Under the pieces are notes generated by a model that was given only the letters and a program-made list of their open reading frames with translations, was not told the DNA's origin and searched no databases. The translations under genes were made by a program, and so were the position numbers. Below are positions 7,535 through 15,501 of a stretch of 27,421 nt of DNA, piece after piece. Source of the DNA: Microthrixaceae bacterium (GTDB taxonomy: Bacteria; Actinomycetota; Acidimicrobiia; Acidimicrobiales; DATDAH01). Positions within the stretch are counted from its first letter, which is position 1; the number at the start of each line of letters is the position of its first letter. The DNA is taken from contig JACJWK010000028.1 of NCBI GenBank assembly GCA_020637195.1, forward strand, positions 1-27,421, given 5' to 3'.

Positions 7535-8491
7535 ATGGCCACCGACGAGCACCGCTACCGCCGAGCCGAAGCGGCCCTGTTCCAGGCAGCCGGCATCGAC
7601 CCGACCGAGCGATGGGTCGATCTTCCGACGATCGGAACCTCGGCCCGACTGCTCGAGCACGGGGTCGGCGAACCGGCGCTGTTCATCCCGGGTGGGCCCA
7701 ACGCGGCGGCGACCTTCGCCGAGGCCGGCGCGCACACGAGCGGGCTGCGGTGCCTGCTGCTCGACCGGCCCGGCACCGGGCTCAGCGAGCCCCTCCCCAC
7801 TGCTCCCGACACACAGACGCTCCCTGGCTACGTCGAACAGCTCGTCGTCGACGTCCTCGACGCGCTGGGTCTCGACCGCGCTCACCTGGTGGGTTCCTCG
7901 TTCGGCGGCTACGCGGCGCTGCGCGCCGCGGCTGCGCATCCAGGCCGTGTCCACCGGCTCCTGCTCGCCGGGTGCCCGGCGTTCGTGCCCGGCTGGACCG
8001 CACCCGGCTTCTTCACCCTCCTGCGCACGCCCGTCGTCGGTTCCTTCGTACTGCACACTCCCGCCACCCGCGGCGCCGCGCGCCTGTCCCTGCGTCAGAT
8101 GGGGCACCGCCATTCCCTGCGAACCGGAGCCCTCACCCCCGAAATGCTCGACTGGGTCCGAGCCTGGCAACGCGATACCGACACCATGTCCAACGACGCC
8201 GCCATGATCAGCGCATGCGGCACCCGGGCGGGTGGGTTCGACCCCGCCCTCGACCTCACCGCCGACGAACTCGCTCGCGTCGAGGCTCCCTGTCACATCA
8301 TCGTCGGCACCGACGACGTCGTCGGAGACGCCGACACCGCACGGCGCCTCGCCGACCTGCTCCCCGACACCACCACCGAGGTCTGGGACCGGGCCGGCCA
8401 TCTGCCCTGGCTCGACGACCCCGCCCGCTTCGGAGCGACCGCCACGTCGTTCCTCGCACCAACCCTTGCGTCCGAACACGTGTTCGTGTAG
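7535..8491 (+). CDS. Alpha/beta hydrolase
   Basis: A 318-residue alpha/beta-hydrolase-fold enzyme without a signal peptide, so cytoplasmic. Visible active-site elements are the oxyanion region FIPGGPN (about 50-56), LLLDRPGTGLSEP (74-86), the nucleophile elbow Gly-Ser-Ser122-Phe-Gly-Gly, the acid in VGTDDVVGD (Asp260/261) and His289 in AGHLPWLDDP. The family includes esterases, haloperoxidase-like and C-C bond hydrolases; the substrate cannot be read from the sequence. It is transcribed from a TTGACA/TACGTT promoter under the palindrome and divergent from the broken TetR gene, so a small-molecule-inducible detoxification or catabolic role is likely (inference). Its last codons contain the SOS-type box of the next gene. 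Confidence 0.88.
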   Translation: MATDEHRYRRAEAALFQAAGIDPTERWVDLPTIGTSARLLEHGVGEPALFIPGGPNAAATFAEAGAHTSGLRCLLLDRPGTGLSEPLPTAPDTQTLPGYVEQLVVDVLDALGLDRAHLVGSSFGGYAALRAAAAHPGRVHRLLLAGCPAFVPGWTAPGFFTLLRTPVVGSFVLHTPATRGAARLSLRQMGHRHSLRTGALTPEMLDWVRAWQRDTDTMSNDAAMISACGTRAGGFDPALDLTADELARVEAPCHIIVGTDDVVGDADTARRLADLLPDTTTEVWDRAGHLPWLDDPARFGATATSFLAPTLASEHVFV

Positions 8492-8494
8492 GGT
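8466..8494 (+). promoter_or_regulatory. SOS-type promoter: LexA-like box in the -35/-10 spacer
   Basis: The core CGAACACGTGTTCG (8473-8486) is a perfect 14-bp palindrome. It matches 10 of 12 fixed positions of the mycobacterial SOS box TCGAAC-N4-GTTCGA (8472-8487). It is flanked by TTGCGT (8466-8471) and TAGGGT (8489-8494), which are 17 bases apart, so the box almost exactly fills the promoter spacer. It lies at the 3' end of the hydrolase gene and about 120 bases upstream of the DUF222-HNH start. Confidence 0.72.
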
Positions 8495-8609
8495 TGCCCC
8501 ACACCAGCTCGCAGCCTCTGGGTGCAGGACAGGCTGCCACTTCCCCGAAGCAACCTGTTCTGTGAGGCCGGCCGCCGCCGTGGGCGGGCGCCGGCGTGGG
8601 AGTGGTGCC

Positions 8610-10220
8610 GTGTCGGTGACGTTCGTGGACGCCGAGGTCGAGAGCGCAGGCGGCCCCGGCGGGTTCGCGGCCCTGGCCGCGTGCGAGCGGGCCGCGGCGC
8701 AGTTGGCGTCGGCACGGTGGGCCGGCCGCCCGGGGGCGGCGCTGGGTGACGCCCTGCTGCGCGTCGACCGGGTCGAGCGCATGGTGGCGTCGGCCAAGGT
8801 GGCGCTCGTCGGCGCGTTCGACGCCTCGGGACACTTCCGACTCGACCAGCACCCCACGGTGGCGACGTGGCTGGGGGCGAAGGTGAAGGCCGACCCCAAG
8901 CGGGTGAACCACCAGCGCTTCGTGGCCCGTCGGCTGCGGACGATGCCGCTGACCGAGCGCGCCCTCGAGCGCGGAACGATCGGCTTCGAGCACGCCGCGG
9001 TCCTGGCCCGGGCCAACACGCCACCGGTGGCGCCCGCCTTCGCGGAGGCCGAGGGCGAGCTCGTGGCCGCGGCTCGAGCGCTCGACTTCGGGGAGTTCTG
9101 CGTGGTGGTCGACCGTTGGCTCGACTTCGTGCTGCCCGAGCGGGCCGAGAAGCGGGCGCGCGACCAGGAGGCCCGGCGGGCGGCCTCGGCGTCGCGGACG
9201 TGGGACGGGATGGTCCGGGTGGACGCGTGGCTCGACGCCATCGGCGGCACCGAGTTCCTCGCCGAGCTCCACCGGCTCGAGAAGGAGATGTTCGCGGCCG
9301 ACTGGGCCGAGGCCCGGTCGCGGCTCGGCGACCGTGCCACCGCGGCGGACCTGCGCCGCACCGCGGTCCAGCGCCGGGCCGACGCCATGGTCGAGATGGC
9401 GCGGCGCTCGGCGACGTGTGACACGCCCGGACGCCCGCCCCGCTGGGTGCTCAACGTCATGATGGGCGTCCGCACCTTCTTCGCCGAGGCCGACGCCGCC
9501 GCGGCCGACCACGCCGCCGGCGCCGACGACCCACGGACGACCCCGACGGCCACCGGCAGCGGCCCGCACCACGACGGCACCGGCGAACCGGCCGCCGCCG
9601 AGGCCACCGACGACGACGCTCGAAGCGACCTGTCCGGCACGGCGCCACGACCCGACCCGTCACCGGCGGGAGCGCCCGGCGGCGGGGCGGCCGAGCCCTA
9701 TCCGGGTCCCCCACCCGCCCGACCGCCCTGCCGGCGGCCGCTCCCCGACTGGTGGGGCGCCCCCGACCCGCTCGGCCCCGACTTCGCCGCCCTCCGGGCC
9801 GACACCCTGTGCGAACTCGAGGACCAGACCCTCATCGCACCCTCGCAGGCACTCGCCCTCGGCCTCGCCGGACTGTGCCGACGCATCGTGTTCGGCCCCG
9901 ACGGCCACATCCTCGACTTCGGGCAGGCCCGCGACAGCTTCACGGGGCCGTTGCGCGAAGCCATCGTCATCCGCGACCGCTTCTGCACCGACCCTGGCTG
10001 TCGGGTCCCCGGGCGCCACGGGCACATCGACCACGTCGTCCCTCGCAGCCGGGGCGGCCCCACCAGCGAGCGCAACGGTCGCTGCCAGTGCTCCACCGGC
10101 AACCACCTGAAGGGCGCCCGGCCGCCCGACCAGTGGCACCCCGACGACCGCGGTCCCGACGACAGAGGTCCCGACGACCGAGGCCCCGACGCCCGCGCCC
10201 CCGACCACGGCGGCGGCTGA
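8610..10220 (+). CDS. DUF222 / HNH endonuclease protein (13E12 repeat family)
   Basis: A 536-residue protein from GTG 8610, chosen because GGGAG lies 7 bases upstream; an in-frame GTG at 8562 is the alternative. Residues of about 20-350 form the mostly helical DUF222 region. A disordered Ala/Asp/Pro-rich linker covers about 285-370. The C-terminal HNH nuclease module is about 455-505, with Cys459 and a second Cys in FCTDPGCRVPG, His472-Ile-Asp-His475, PRSRGGPTSERN and a final CQCSTGNHLKG. This family is the 13E12 REP family of mycobacteria, often multicopy; several members there are reported to be DNA-damage inducible (established knowledge). The last Cys/His part is a variant of the usual NLxxLCxxHHxxKH. 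The C-terminus ends in DDRGP repeats. Cellular role unknown; the promoter points to the SOS response. Confidence 0.88.
   Translation: MSVTFVDAEVESAGGPGGFAALAACERAAAQLASARWAGRPGAALGDALLRVDRVERMVASAKVALVGAFDASGHFRLDQHPTVATWLGAKVKADPKRVNHQRFVARRLRTMPLTERALERGTIGFEHAAVLARANTPPVAPAFAEAEGELVAAARALDFGEFCVVVDRWLDFVLPERAEKRARDQEARRAASASRTWDGMVRVDAWLDAIGGTEFLAELHRLEKEMFAADWAEARSRLGDRATAADLRRTAVQRRADAMVEMARRSATCDTPGRPPRWVLNVMMGVRTFFAEADAAAADHAAGADDPRTTPTATGSGPHHDGTGEPAAAEATDDDARSDLSGTAPRPDPSPAGAPGGGAAEPYPGPPPARPPCRRPLPDWWGAPDPLGPDFAALRADTLCELEDQTLIAPSQALALGLAGLCRRIVFGPDGHILDFGQARDSFTGPLREAIVIRDRFCTDPGCRVPGRHGHIDHVVPRSRGGPTSERNGRCQCSTGNHLKGARPPDQWHPDDRGPDDRGPDDRGPDARAPDHGGG
10143..10202 (+). repeat. Four 15-bp in-frame repeats at the 3' end of the DUF222 gene
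   Basis: Units begin GACGACCGCGGTCCC, GACGACAGAGGTCCC, GACGACCGAGGCCCC and GACGCCCGCGCCCCC and encode DDRGP, DDRGP, DDRGP and DARAP. Multiples of 15 keep the frame, so copy number can vary without breaking the protein. Confidence 0.8.
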
Positions 10221-10519
10221 ACGGCCCCGGCCGACGCGCGACCCCGCCACCGGGGCGAGGGCCCCAGGCGGGCACGGGCCGCGAGATCGAGGAAGCACCG
10301 CGAGATCGAGAAGACGGGGTGGCGGCGGCCGACCGGCGCACTCCTGCGAGGAGGGGCCGGCGTCGGCCGCCCCCCGGCCCAACCCCGTCGCTGCTCCCGG
10401 TGGGTCCCTGCTGCCGGTGGGTCGCTGCTCTCGGTCACGGGCCTCGGTGCGCACGCGCCGAGCGTCGGCCGCGTCGCCGGGTTGGCTCATCGGACCACCC
10501 ACGGGGCCGAAGGAAGAGC
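10221..10519. other. 299-bp region without a gene, carrying short repeats
   Basis: No credible coding sequence. It holds a direct repeat CCGCGAGATCGAG (10279 and 10298, spacing 19 bp) and the 17-bp tandem array at 10391-10441. A weak AGGAAG ribosome-binding site at 10511-10516 serves the next gene. No clear promoter or terminator seen. Confidence 0.6.
10391..10441. repeat. Second three-unit 17-bp tandem repeat
   Basis: Units CTGCTCCCGGTGGGTCC, CTGCTGCCGGTGGGTCG and CTGCTCTCGGTCACGGG start at 10391, 10408 and 10425. The period and copy number equal those of the array at 6761. The reverse complement of unit 2 and unit 3 of the first array share 12 of 17 positions, including a GGCAGCAG end. Confidence 0.65.
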
Positions 10520-11665
10520 GTGGCTCGCCGTCGTACCCGAGCCCTCCTGGCGGTGCTCGTCGTGCTCGGCTCGCTGATCGTCCTGGGGGGTCGCGACATC
10601 CCGCCGGCCGCGGCCGCGTGCACGCCGAGGAACCTCTCCGCCTCGCGCCTGAACGCGATCTTCGCCCGGCCCGGCGTCGGCCGCACCGCGACGGCACGCG
10701 GGTTCGGCGGCGGCGACTACCAGCGCGTGTACGCGCTGCCGGGCGGGCGGATGCTCTGGCTGTTCCAGGACATGTTCTTCAGCAACGACGACGACCTGCG
10801 CGACAGCCTGGAGGACGCGGCGCACAACGCCGGCCTGGTGCAGACCGGCACGTGCTGGTCGCTCGTCGGTGGTCCGCGGATGCGCAACTTCATCGGATCG
10901 TCCCGGACCACCCCGCTGCGTCGCTGGTTCTGGCCGATGGACGGCGAGATGGGCGCGGACGGCGCGCTGTGGATCTTCGTGGCCGAGATGAGGAACCCCG
11001 ACGGAACCGGTGCCACGTGGGGGGCCCGACCGGTGGCGACGTGGGTGGCGCGGGTGCAACCGTCCACGTTGCGGGTCCTGTCGTTCGAACCGGCCAGGAA
11101 CGCCGGCACGCGGCTGTACGGCTGGTCGGTGGTGAGCGACGCCAACTACTCGTACCTCTACGGCCACTGCTACCGGCAGTTCGTCAACCGGGTGGACGGC
11201 GTCGGTCAGTTCGACGCCGGCTGCATGCCGTCCTCCTACCTCGCTCGCGTTCCGAAGGGCCGTTTCGGCGTCGCGCCCACGTACTGGAACGGGACCCGGT
11301 GGACCACGAACCGGCACGCGGCGGCACCCGTGATGACCCGCGGCCACGCCAACCCGATGGACGTGCAGCGCTTCGGCGGCGTGTACGTGAACGTCACGAA
11401 GATCGACGACTGGTGGGGCTGGGTGATCTACGTCGACCGGGCGAGCCGGCCGCAGGGGCCCTGGACACCGGTGCAGGAGATCGACGCGCTCGGGATGCGC
11501 CGCTGCGCCGGCGAGTGCGGCAACTACCACGCCCAGCTGCTGCCCTATCGCTCGGGGAACGGGAAGATGGTCGTGTCCATCTCGAACGGCGGACGCTTCG
11601 ATCTCTGGCAGCGGAACGCGTACCTGTACCGGCCCGGCTTCCTCGCGGTGCCGGTGCCGGACTGA
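10520..11665 (+). CDS. Secreted protein, possibly DUF4185-like beta-propeller
   Basis: 381 residues from GTG 10520, preceded by AGGAAG. The N-terminus VARRRTRALLAVLVVLGSLIVLGG followed by AAAAC is a Sec signal peptide, cleaved near residue 32. The mature part is rich in Trp, Tyr and Gly, with repeated short strands such as GGRMLWLFQDMFF, GALWIFVAEMR, SYLYGHCYRQF, GVYVNVTKIDDWWGW and GKMVVSISNGGRFD. This pattern resembles five-bladed propeller proteins of the DUF4185/DUF5005 or GH43-like type. Several Cys are present (mature residue 1 or 2, CW, HC, GC, RCAGEC), suggesting disulphides outside the cell. Enzymatic activity is unknown; a carbohydrate-related role is only a guess. It stands alone between the DUF222 gene and a convergent amidohydrolase. 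Confidence 0.8.
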   Translation: MARRRTRALLAVLVVLGSLIVLGGRDIPPAAAACTPRNLSASRLNAIFARPGVGRTATARGFGGGDYQRVYALPGGRMLWLFQDMFFSNDDDLRDSLEDAAHNAGLVQTGTCWSLVGGPRMRNFIGSSRTTPLRRWFWPMDGEMGADGALWIFVAEMRNPDGTGATWGARPVATWVARVQPSTLRVLSFEPARNAGTRLYGWSVVSDANYSYLYGHCYRQFVNRVDGVGQFDAGCMPSSYLARVPKGRFGVAPTYWNGTRWTTNRHAAAPVMTRGHANPMDVQRFGGVYVNVTKIDDWWGWVIYVDRASRPQGPWTPVQEIDALGMRRCAGECGNYHAQLLPYRSGNGKMVVSISNGGRFDLWQRNAYLYRPGFLAVPVPD

Positions 11666-11673
11666 CTCCTTCT

Positions 11674-11694
11674 CGGCGGGGCGTCGTCTCGCCG
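11674..11694. terminator. Possible bidirectional stem-loop terminator
   Basis: CGGCGGGGC, loop GTC, GTCTCGCCG: a 9-bp stem with two G-U pairs in the 64-bp gap between two convergent stops. There is no T tract, as is common in high-GC actinobacteria. Confidence 0.4.
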
Positions 11695-11729
11695 GGCCGC
11701 GGGTCGCAGGCCCGGTCCTCGACGTCGGG

Positions 11730-12938
11730 TCAGGCCGCCAGCGCCTCGCCGGCGGCGCCCATCAGGTCGAGGAAGTTGTCGCAGTAGAAGCGGCGGCGCA
11801 CGTCCTCGGCGGCGTCGCCGAGCGAGGCCTCGAAGCGCTCCAGGGGCCGGCGGCCGCCCTCGACGTGCGGGTAGTCGGACGAGAACAGCAACAGCTCGGG
11901 GCCGCTCTGCTCGATGATCCAGCCGACGTCCTCGGTGGGATACGGCGTGAAGCGGACCTGGCGGCGCACGTACTCGGTGGGGCGCAGCGACAGCGCCTGC
12001 AGGCGCTCCTCGTGGCGGTGGAACGCGTCGAAGGCGGACTCCATCTGGCGCAGCCAGCTCGGCACCCAGATCGCACCCTGCTCGATGACCCCGAGGCGCA
12101 GGTCGGGGAAGCGGTCGAGGACGCCGTCGAAGATCATCGTCGCCAGCGTCTGCGCCGGCGGGCCGGGGATGCCCATGTAGTCCACCGAGCGGAAGTTCTC
12201 CTCGCCGCCGTGGAAGTCGGGCGGCACCGGCAGGCCGTTGCGGAAGTACGCCGGGTCGATCAGGTCGCCCGTGCCCCCGACGTGGAACACGACGGGGATG
12301 CCGGCCTCCTGCGCCCGGGCCCAGACCGGGTCGAGGCCCACGTGGCTCGGCGAGTGGCCCGGGGGGCAGCCCGAGGCGACGAGCAGGGCGGCGGCGCCCA
12401 TCGCGAGGGCCTCGCCCGCCAGCGCCGGCGCCCGCTCGACGTCGAACAGCGGGACGTAGGCGGTGGGCAGCAGGCGGTCGTCCACCGAGCAGAACTCGAC
12501 CATGCCCCGGTTGTGGGCCCGGGCGGCACCGACCGCCAGCTCGGCGTCGCCGCCGTGCTCCCAGTCGCGCAGGCGCCGGTTGTGGAAGGTGTTGAACACG
12601 AGCTGGCTCGAGAAGCCCAGCAGGTCGAGTGCCCGGGGGCGGTCCTCGGGGATCCACGACCCGGTCGCGGCGAAGTTCTTGCGCGCCATGATCTCGTCGC
12701 CCTCGGCCGAGCGGTACTCCTCGGAGCCGTGCCGGGCCCGGAGCCGGTCGAAGGCCGCGGTGAGGTCGCGGAGCTGCTCGTCGGGATCGCCGGTCTGGCG
12801 CAGCTCGTTGCCGCTCGGGTAGGCGAGCGGTTCGATGCGGTCTCGGACGGCCGGGTCGGCGTGGTCACGCAACCACGTCGGCGTCTCCATGATGTGGGCG
12901 TCGGCGTCGTGGATGATGCGGCCGCTCGCGTAGGGCAC
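11730..12938 (-). CDS. Amidohydrolase-2 family protein (TIM-barrel metal hydrolase/decarboxylase)
   Basis: 402 residues. GTG 12938 is chosen because GGGAGG lies 8 bases upstream; a GTG nine bases earlier abuts that ribosome-binding site. The N-terminal motif Asp11-Ala-Asp13-Ala-His15-Ile-Met-Glu18 replaces the usual DxHxH/E of PF04909. Other family marks are PVVFHVGG in the middle, DRFPDLRLGVIEQGA, and SSDYPHVEGGRRP near the end (Asp355 a probable metal ligand). Relatives are ACMSD-like decarboxylases and uncharacterised hydrolases common in actinobacteria. Substrate not determinable. It is convergent with the secreted protein gene. Confidence 0.88.
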   Translation of the reverse strand: MPYASGRIIHDADAHIMETPTWLRDHADPAVRDRIEPLAYPSGNELRQTGDPDEQLRDLTAAFDRLRARHGSEEYRSAEGDEIMARKNFAATGSWIPEDRPRALDLLGFSSQLVFNTFHNRRLRDWEHGGDAELAVGAARAHNRGMVEFCSVDDRLLPTAYVPLFDVERAPALAGEALAMGAAALLVASGCPPGHSPSHVGLDPVWARAQEAGIPVVFHVGGTGDLIDPAYFRNGLPVPPDFHGGEENFRSVDYMGIPGPPAQTLATMIFDGVLDRFPDLRLGVIEQGAIWVPSWLRQMESAFDAFHRHEERLQALSLRPTEYVRRQVRFTPYPTEDVGWIIEQSGPELLLFSSDYPHVEGGRRPLERFEASLGDAAEDVRRRFYCDNFLDLMGAAGEALAA

Positions 12939-13298
12939 GGCGCTCACCTCCCGGCCGTCGGGTGGTCGGTACGGGTGGCGATCGGTGGGGCGCTCGGCCC
13001 GCCTCGCTCGGCCCGGACGTCGACCGCGGCACGCGTGCACCCCGCCGAGGCGGCCGGCCGGTCGTCGTCGATCCCCACGGGGGCGAGGCTACGGCCGCCG
13101 CGGTGCCCCGTCGAGGGGCGCGACCCGCGCACGACGTCGCTCGGCGGTGCACGCCGACCCACACCCGTCCCGGCGAGGGGCCGCGGGGTCGGCTGGCGGG
13201 GGGGGTCGGCTCGCGGGGGGGAGGCGGGAGAGAGAGGGAGGGAGAGAGACGGCCACCGGCGGGAGCCGCCCGCCGCCGGCCCGGGCGCGACGGCGGGG
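12939..13298. other. 360-bp region without a credible gene; contains a GA-rich polypurine tract
   Basis: It lies between the amidohydrolase start and the FAD-oxidase stop, both on the minus strand, so it should carry the amidohydrolase promoter, but no clear -35/-10 pair is visible. At 13215-13249 the plus strand is almost pure purine (a G7 run, then GA/GGGA units, with one C at about 13225). Short open frames here look like composition artefacts. Confidence 0.6.
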
Positions 13299-14654
13299 TC
13301 ATTCGCCCGGGAGCAGGGCGTGGGGGTTGAGGATGCCGTCGGGGTCGAGCGCCCGCTTGATCGAGCGCATGGCCGCGATCTCCGCCGCCGAGCGGGTCAG
13401 GTGCAGCCAGCGTCGCTTGGCCGTGCCCACCCCGTGCTCGGCGGAGATGCTGCCCCCGAGCTCGGCCACGTGGGTGAGCACGAGCTCGTCGACGGTGTCG
13501 TCGCCGTCGGCCACACCGGTGACGTTCACGTGGAGGTTGCCGTCGCCGAGGTGCCCGAAGATCCAGGTGCGGGCGGCGGGGTGGATCGCGGCGACCCGCC
13601 GGGGCACCTCCTCGACGAAGTCGGTCAACGCCGCGAGCGGGACGGTGACGTCGAGCTTGTGGGCGGTGCCGACCGTGGCGACGGCGAGGGTCTGGTCCTC
13701 CCGGTAGCGCCACAGCTCGGCCCCCCGGGCCCGGTCCGGGGCCACGGCGACGGCGGCGGGGGCCACGGCGCGGACGGCCGCGGCCAGGTCGTCGGTGGGG
13801 TCGTGGTGGGCGGCGGCCTCGACGAGCACGTACGCCGGCCAGGCCCGGTCGAACGGGCGGGGGAGCCCGAACGCCTCGCAGACCAGCCGCAGGCCCGGTT
13901 CGAGCACGAGCTCGGCGGCCTCGAGCGACCCCAGGTCCGACCGCCAGGCCGCGACCGCCTCGACGGCGCCCCGCACGCCGTCGAACGCGACCAGCGCCAC
14001 CACCCGGTGCGGGAGGCGGGCGGTGAGGCGGAGCCGGGCCGCGGTGACGACCCCGAGCGTGCCTTCGCTGCCGCACAGGAGCGACGCCAGGTGGTACCCG
14101 GTGTTGTCCTTGACCAGTCCCTCGAGGCGGTCGATGCGATGGCCGTCGCCCAGCACCGCCTCGACGCCCAGCACCTGCTCGCGGGTGGAGCCGTAGCGGA
14201 GCACGTGGACCCCGCCCGCGTTCGTCGCGACGGTGCCCCCGACCGTGGCGGTGTCGCGCGCCGCGAAGTCGACCGCGTAGCGCAGCCCGTGCTCGGCCGC
14301 GGCAGCCTGCACCGCGCCCACGGTGGCGCCCGCGCCCGCGGTGGCCTGGTGGGCGACGGCGTCGACCGGGCCGACGGCGTCCAGGCGGCGCAGGCTCAGC
14401 ACCACCTCGCCCTCGAGGGGCACCCCACCGCCCACGAGGCCCGTGTTCCCGCCCTGGGGCACGAGGGCCAGGCCGTGGGCGCGACACACGTCGACGACGG
14501 CGGCGACCTCGGCGGCGCGGCCGGGCCGGACGACCGCCGGCGCGCTCCCCCGGAAGCGACCCGTCCAGTCCACCTCGTAGGGCGCCCGATCGTCGGCGCT
14601 GGTCAGCAGATGGGGGGCGCCGACGATCTCGCTCAGCTCGTCGAGGGCGCGCAC
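13299..14654 (-). CDS. FAD-linked oxidase (D-lactate / D-2-hydroxyacid dehydrogenase type)
   Basis: 451 residues from GTG 14654; the frame is open for 87 codons further upstream, but those are Arg/Pro noise. The N-terminal FAD-binding (PCMH) domain has QGGNTGLVGGGVP (67-79) for the pyrophosphate, DTATVGGTVATNAGG and SLLCGSEGTLGVVT. The C-terminal FAD-oxidase domain has HLGDGNLHVN (368-377) and SAEHGVG (404-410), the conserved His/Asn/Glu catalytic set of the D-2-hydroxyglutarate/D-lactate dehydrogenase group. It oxidises a D-2-hydroxyacid to the 2-oxoacid, passing electrons to an unknown acceptor. No Fe-S subunit is fused or adjacent. Cytoplasmic or peripheral membrane. Confidence 0.92.
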   Translation of the reverse strand: MRALDELSEIVGAPHLLTSADDRAPYEVDWTGRFRGSAPAVVRPGRAAEVAAVVDVCRAHGLALVPQGGNTGLVGGGVPLEGEVVLSLRRLDAVGPVDAVAHQATAGAGATVGAVQAAAAEHGLRYAVDFAARDTATVGGTVATNAGGVHVLRYGSTREQVLGVEAVLGDGHRIDRLEGLVKDNTGYHLASLLCGSEGTLGVVTAARLRLTARLPHRVVALVAFDGVRGAVEAVAAWRSDLGSLEAAELVLEPGLRLVCEAFGLPRPFDRAWPAYVLVEAAAHHDPTDDLAAAVRAVAPAAVAVAPDRARGAELWRYREDQTLAVATVGTAHKLDVTVPLAALTDFVEEVPRRVAAIHPAARTWIFGHLGDGNLHVNVTGVADGDDTVDELVLTHVAELGGSISAEHGVGTAKRRWLHLTRSAAEIAAMRSIKRALDPDGILNPHALLPGE

Positions 14655-15011
14655 CCGCCCATGGGACCACGGCCGGCGCCGGCGGGGAAAGCCCGGCACG
14701 AGGCGGCCGGGACCGACCCGGCGAGCATCGGTGCCGGGCGTCGACCGCTCGCCGACGGTCGCTCGCCGACGGTCGGTCGCACGCCGCGACCGCATCGGCC
14801 GCCACCGACCGACGCCGACCTCGGAACCTCGCCGCACGCCGGCCGACTGCCCGGAGGCCGCTCGTCGCCGACGGTCGACCGAGAGGCTCCGTCGAGCGCT
14901 CGAGCGAGGCCCCACCGGTCCTGGTGAGCGTCGCCGGCGAGACGCACGACCCGGGCCAGGGCGCCACCGTCGACGTGTCCTCCCCCGCCGGCGGGCCCGG
15001 CTTCGCCGCGT
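14655..15011. other. 357-bp region without a credible gene, with a short repeated motif
   Basis: GCTCGCCGACGGTC occurs twice in tandem (14747-14760, 14761-14774), and TCGCCGACGGTCG recurs at 14865-14877. With neighbouring GACCG/CGGTC arms the region can fold into GC hairpins. It may terminate the 15012 gene and carry the promoter of the FAD oxidase (inference). Confidence 0.55.
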
Positions 15012-15449
15012 TCAGGCCTGGAGCTCGACCTCGGCGACGTCGCGCTCCTCGAGGGGCTGACCCGGCTGCCCGTACCACCAGGCGTGGCGGATCCGACCGG
15101 GGGCCGGCACCGACACGACGATCTTCATGGGATAGGGCGGCGGCGGGTCGCCCGGCTCGAACGTTCCGGGCTCGGTCTCGTGCAGCACCGTGACGTTCTC
15201 GCCGTGGGTGTGGCCCACCACCATCACGGCACGGCCGTCGTCACCCCGGGCCACGACGGTGTGCTCGGCGTGCCCGAGGGCCGGGCCCGACCCCTGCGGG
15301 TTGAGCACCTCGTAGTCGAGGGTGACGCCGGCGCCACCGGGCAGCGGCGTGACCAGGATGCGGGCCGCGGCCACCACGTCGACCCCCGAGACCCGGTCGC
15401 TGCCCACGTAGAGGCCCGGGCGGGCGAGCAGGTCGTCGACGATCCCCAT
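15012..15449 (-). CDS. Unrecognised small protein, probably beta-barrel
   Basis: 145 residues from an ATG at 15449. Alternating hydrophobic strands are visible (GVTLDYEVLN, HTVVARG, RAVMVVGHTHGENVTVLHE, MKIVVSVPA, RIRHAWWYGQP). There is no signal peptide or membrane segment. The length and all-beta pattern recall lipocalin-like DUF1579/THAP4-type proteins, but no diagnostic motif was identified. It precedes the FAD oxidase by 357 bases on the same strand and follows MarR by 52 bases. Coding status is supported by the clean start, the length and the normal amino-acid mix. Confidence 0.7.
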   Translation of the reverse strand: MGIVDDLLARPGLYVGSDRVSGVDVVAAARILVTPLPGGAGVTLDYEVLNPQGSGPALGHAEHTVVARGDDGRAVMVVGHTHGENVTVLHETEPGTFEPGDPPPPYPMKIVVSVPAPGRIRHAWWYGQPGQPLEERDVAEVELQA

Positions 15450-15501
15450 GCCGGCGAGGGTAGGGCGGCGGCCGTCCGCCGTCGAGAGGCGAGGGCGCGG
15501 C

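Noticed and set aside
8610..10220. DUF222-HNH gene as a homing endonuclease or a defence nuclease
   Set aside because: The HNH module alone does not show this; there is no intron, intein or defence partner gene nearby.
9800..10450. Possible CRISPR or toxin-antitoxin structures suggested by short repeats
   Set aside because: Repeats are in-frame 15-mers or contiguous 17-mers without spacers, and no small paired genes are present.
12944..13162. A 72-codon minus-strand frame in the gap upstream of the amidohydrolase
   Set aside because: No ribosome-binding site, biased composition and no recognisable pattern; judged a chance open frame.
11865..14927. A 1020-codon plus-strand open frame
   Set aside because: It is antisense to the amidohydrolase and FAD oxidase and crosses two gene-free gaps. 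The composition (Gly/Arg/His/Val) is typical of the open complementary frame in very GC-rich DNA.
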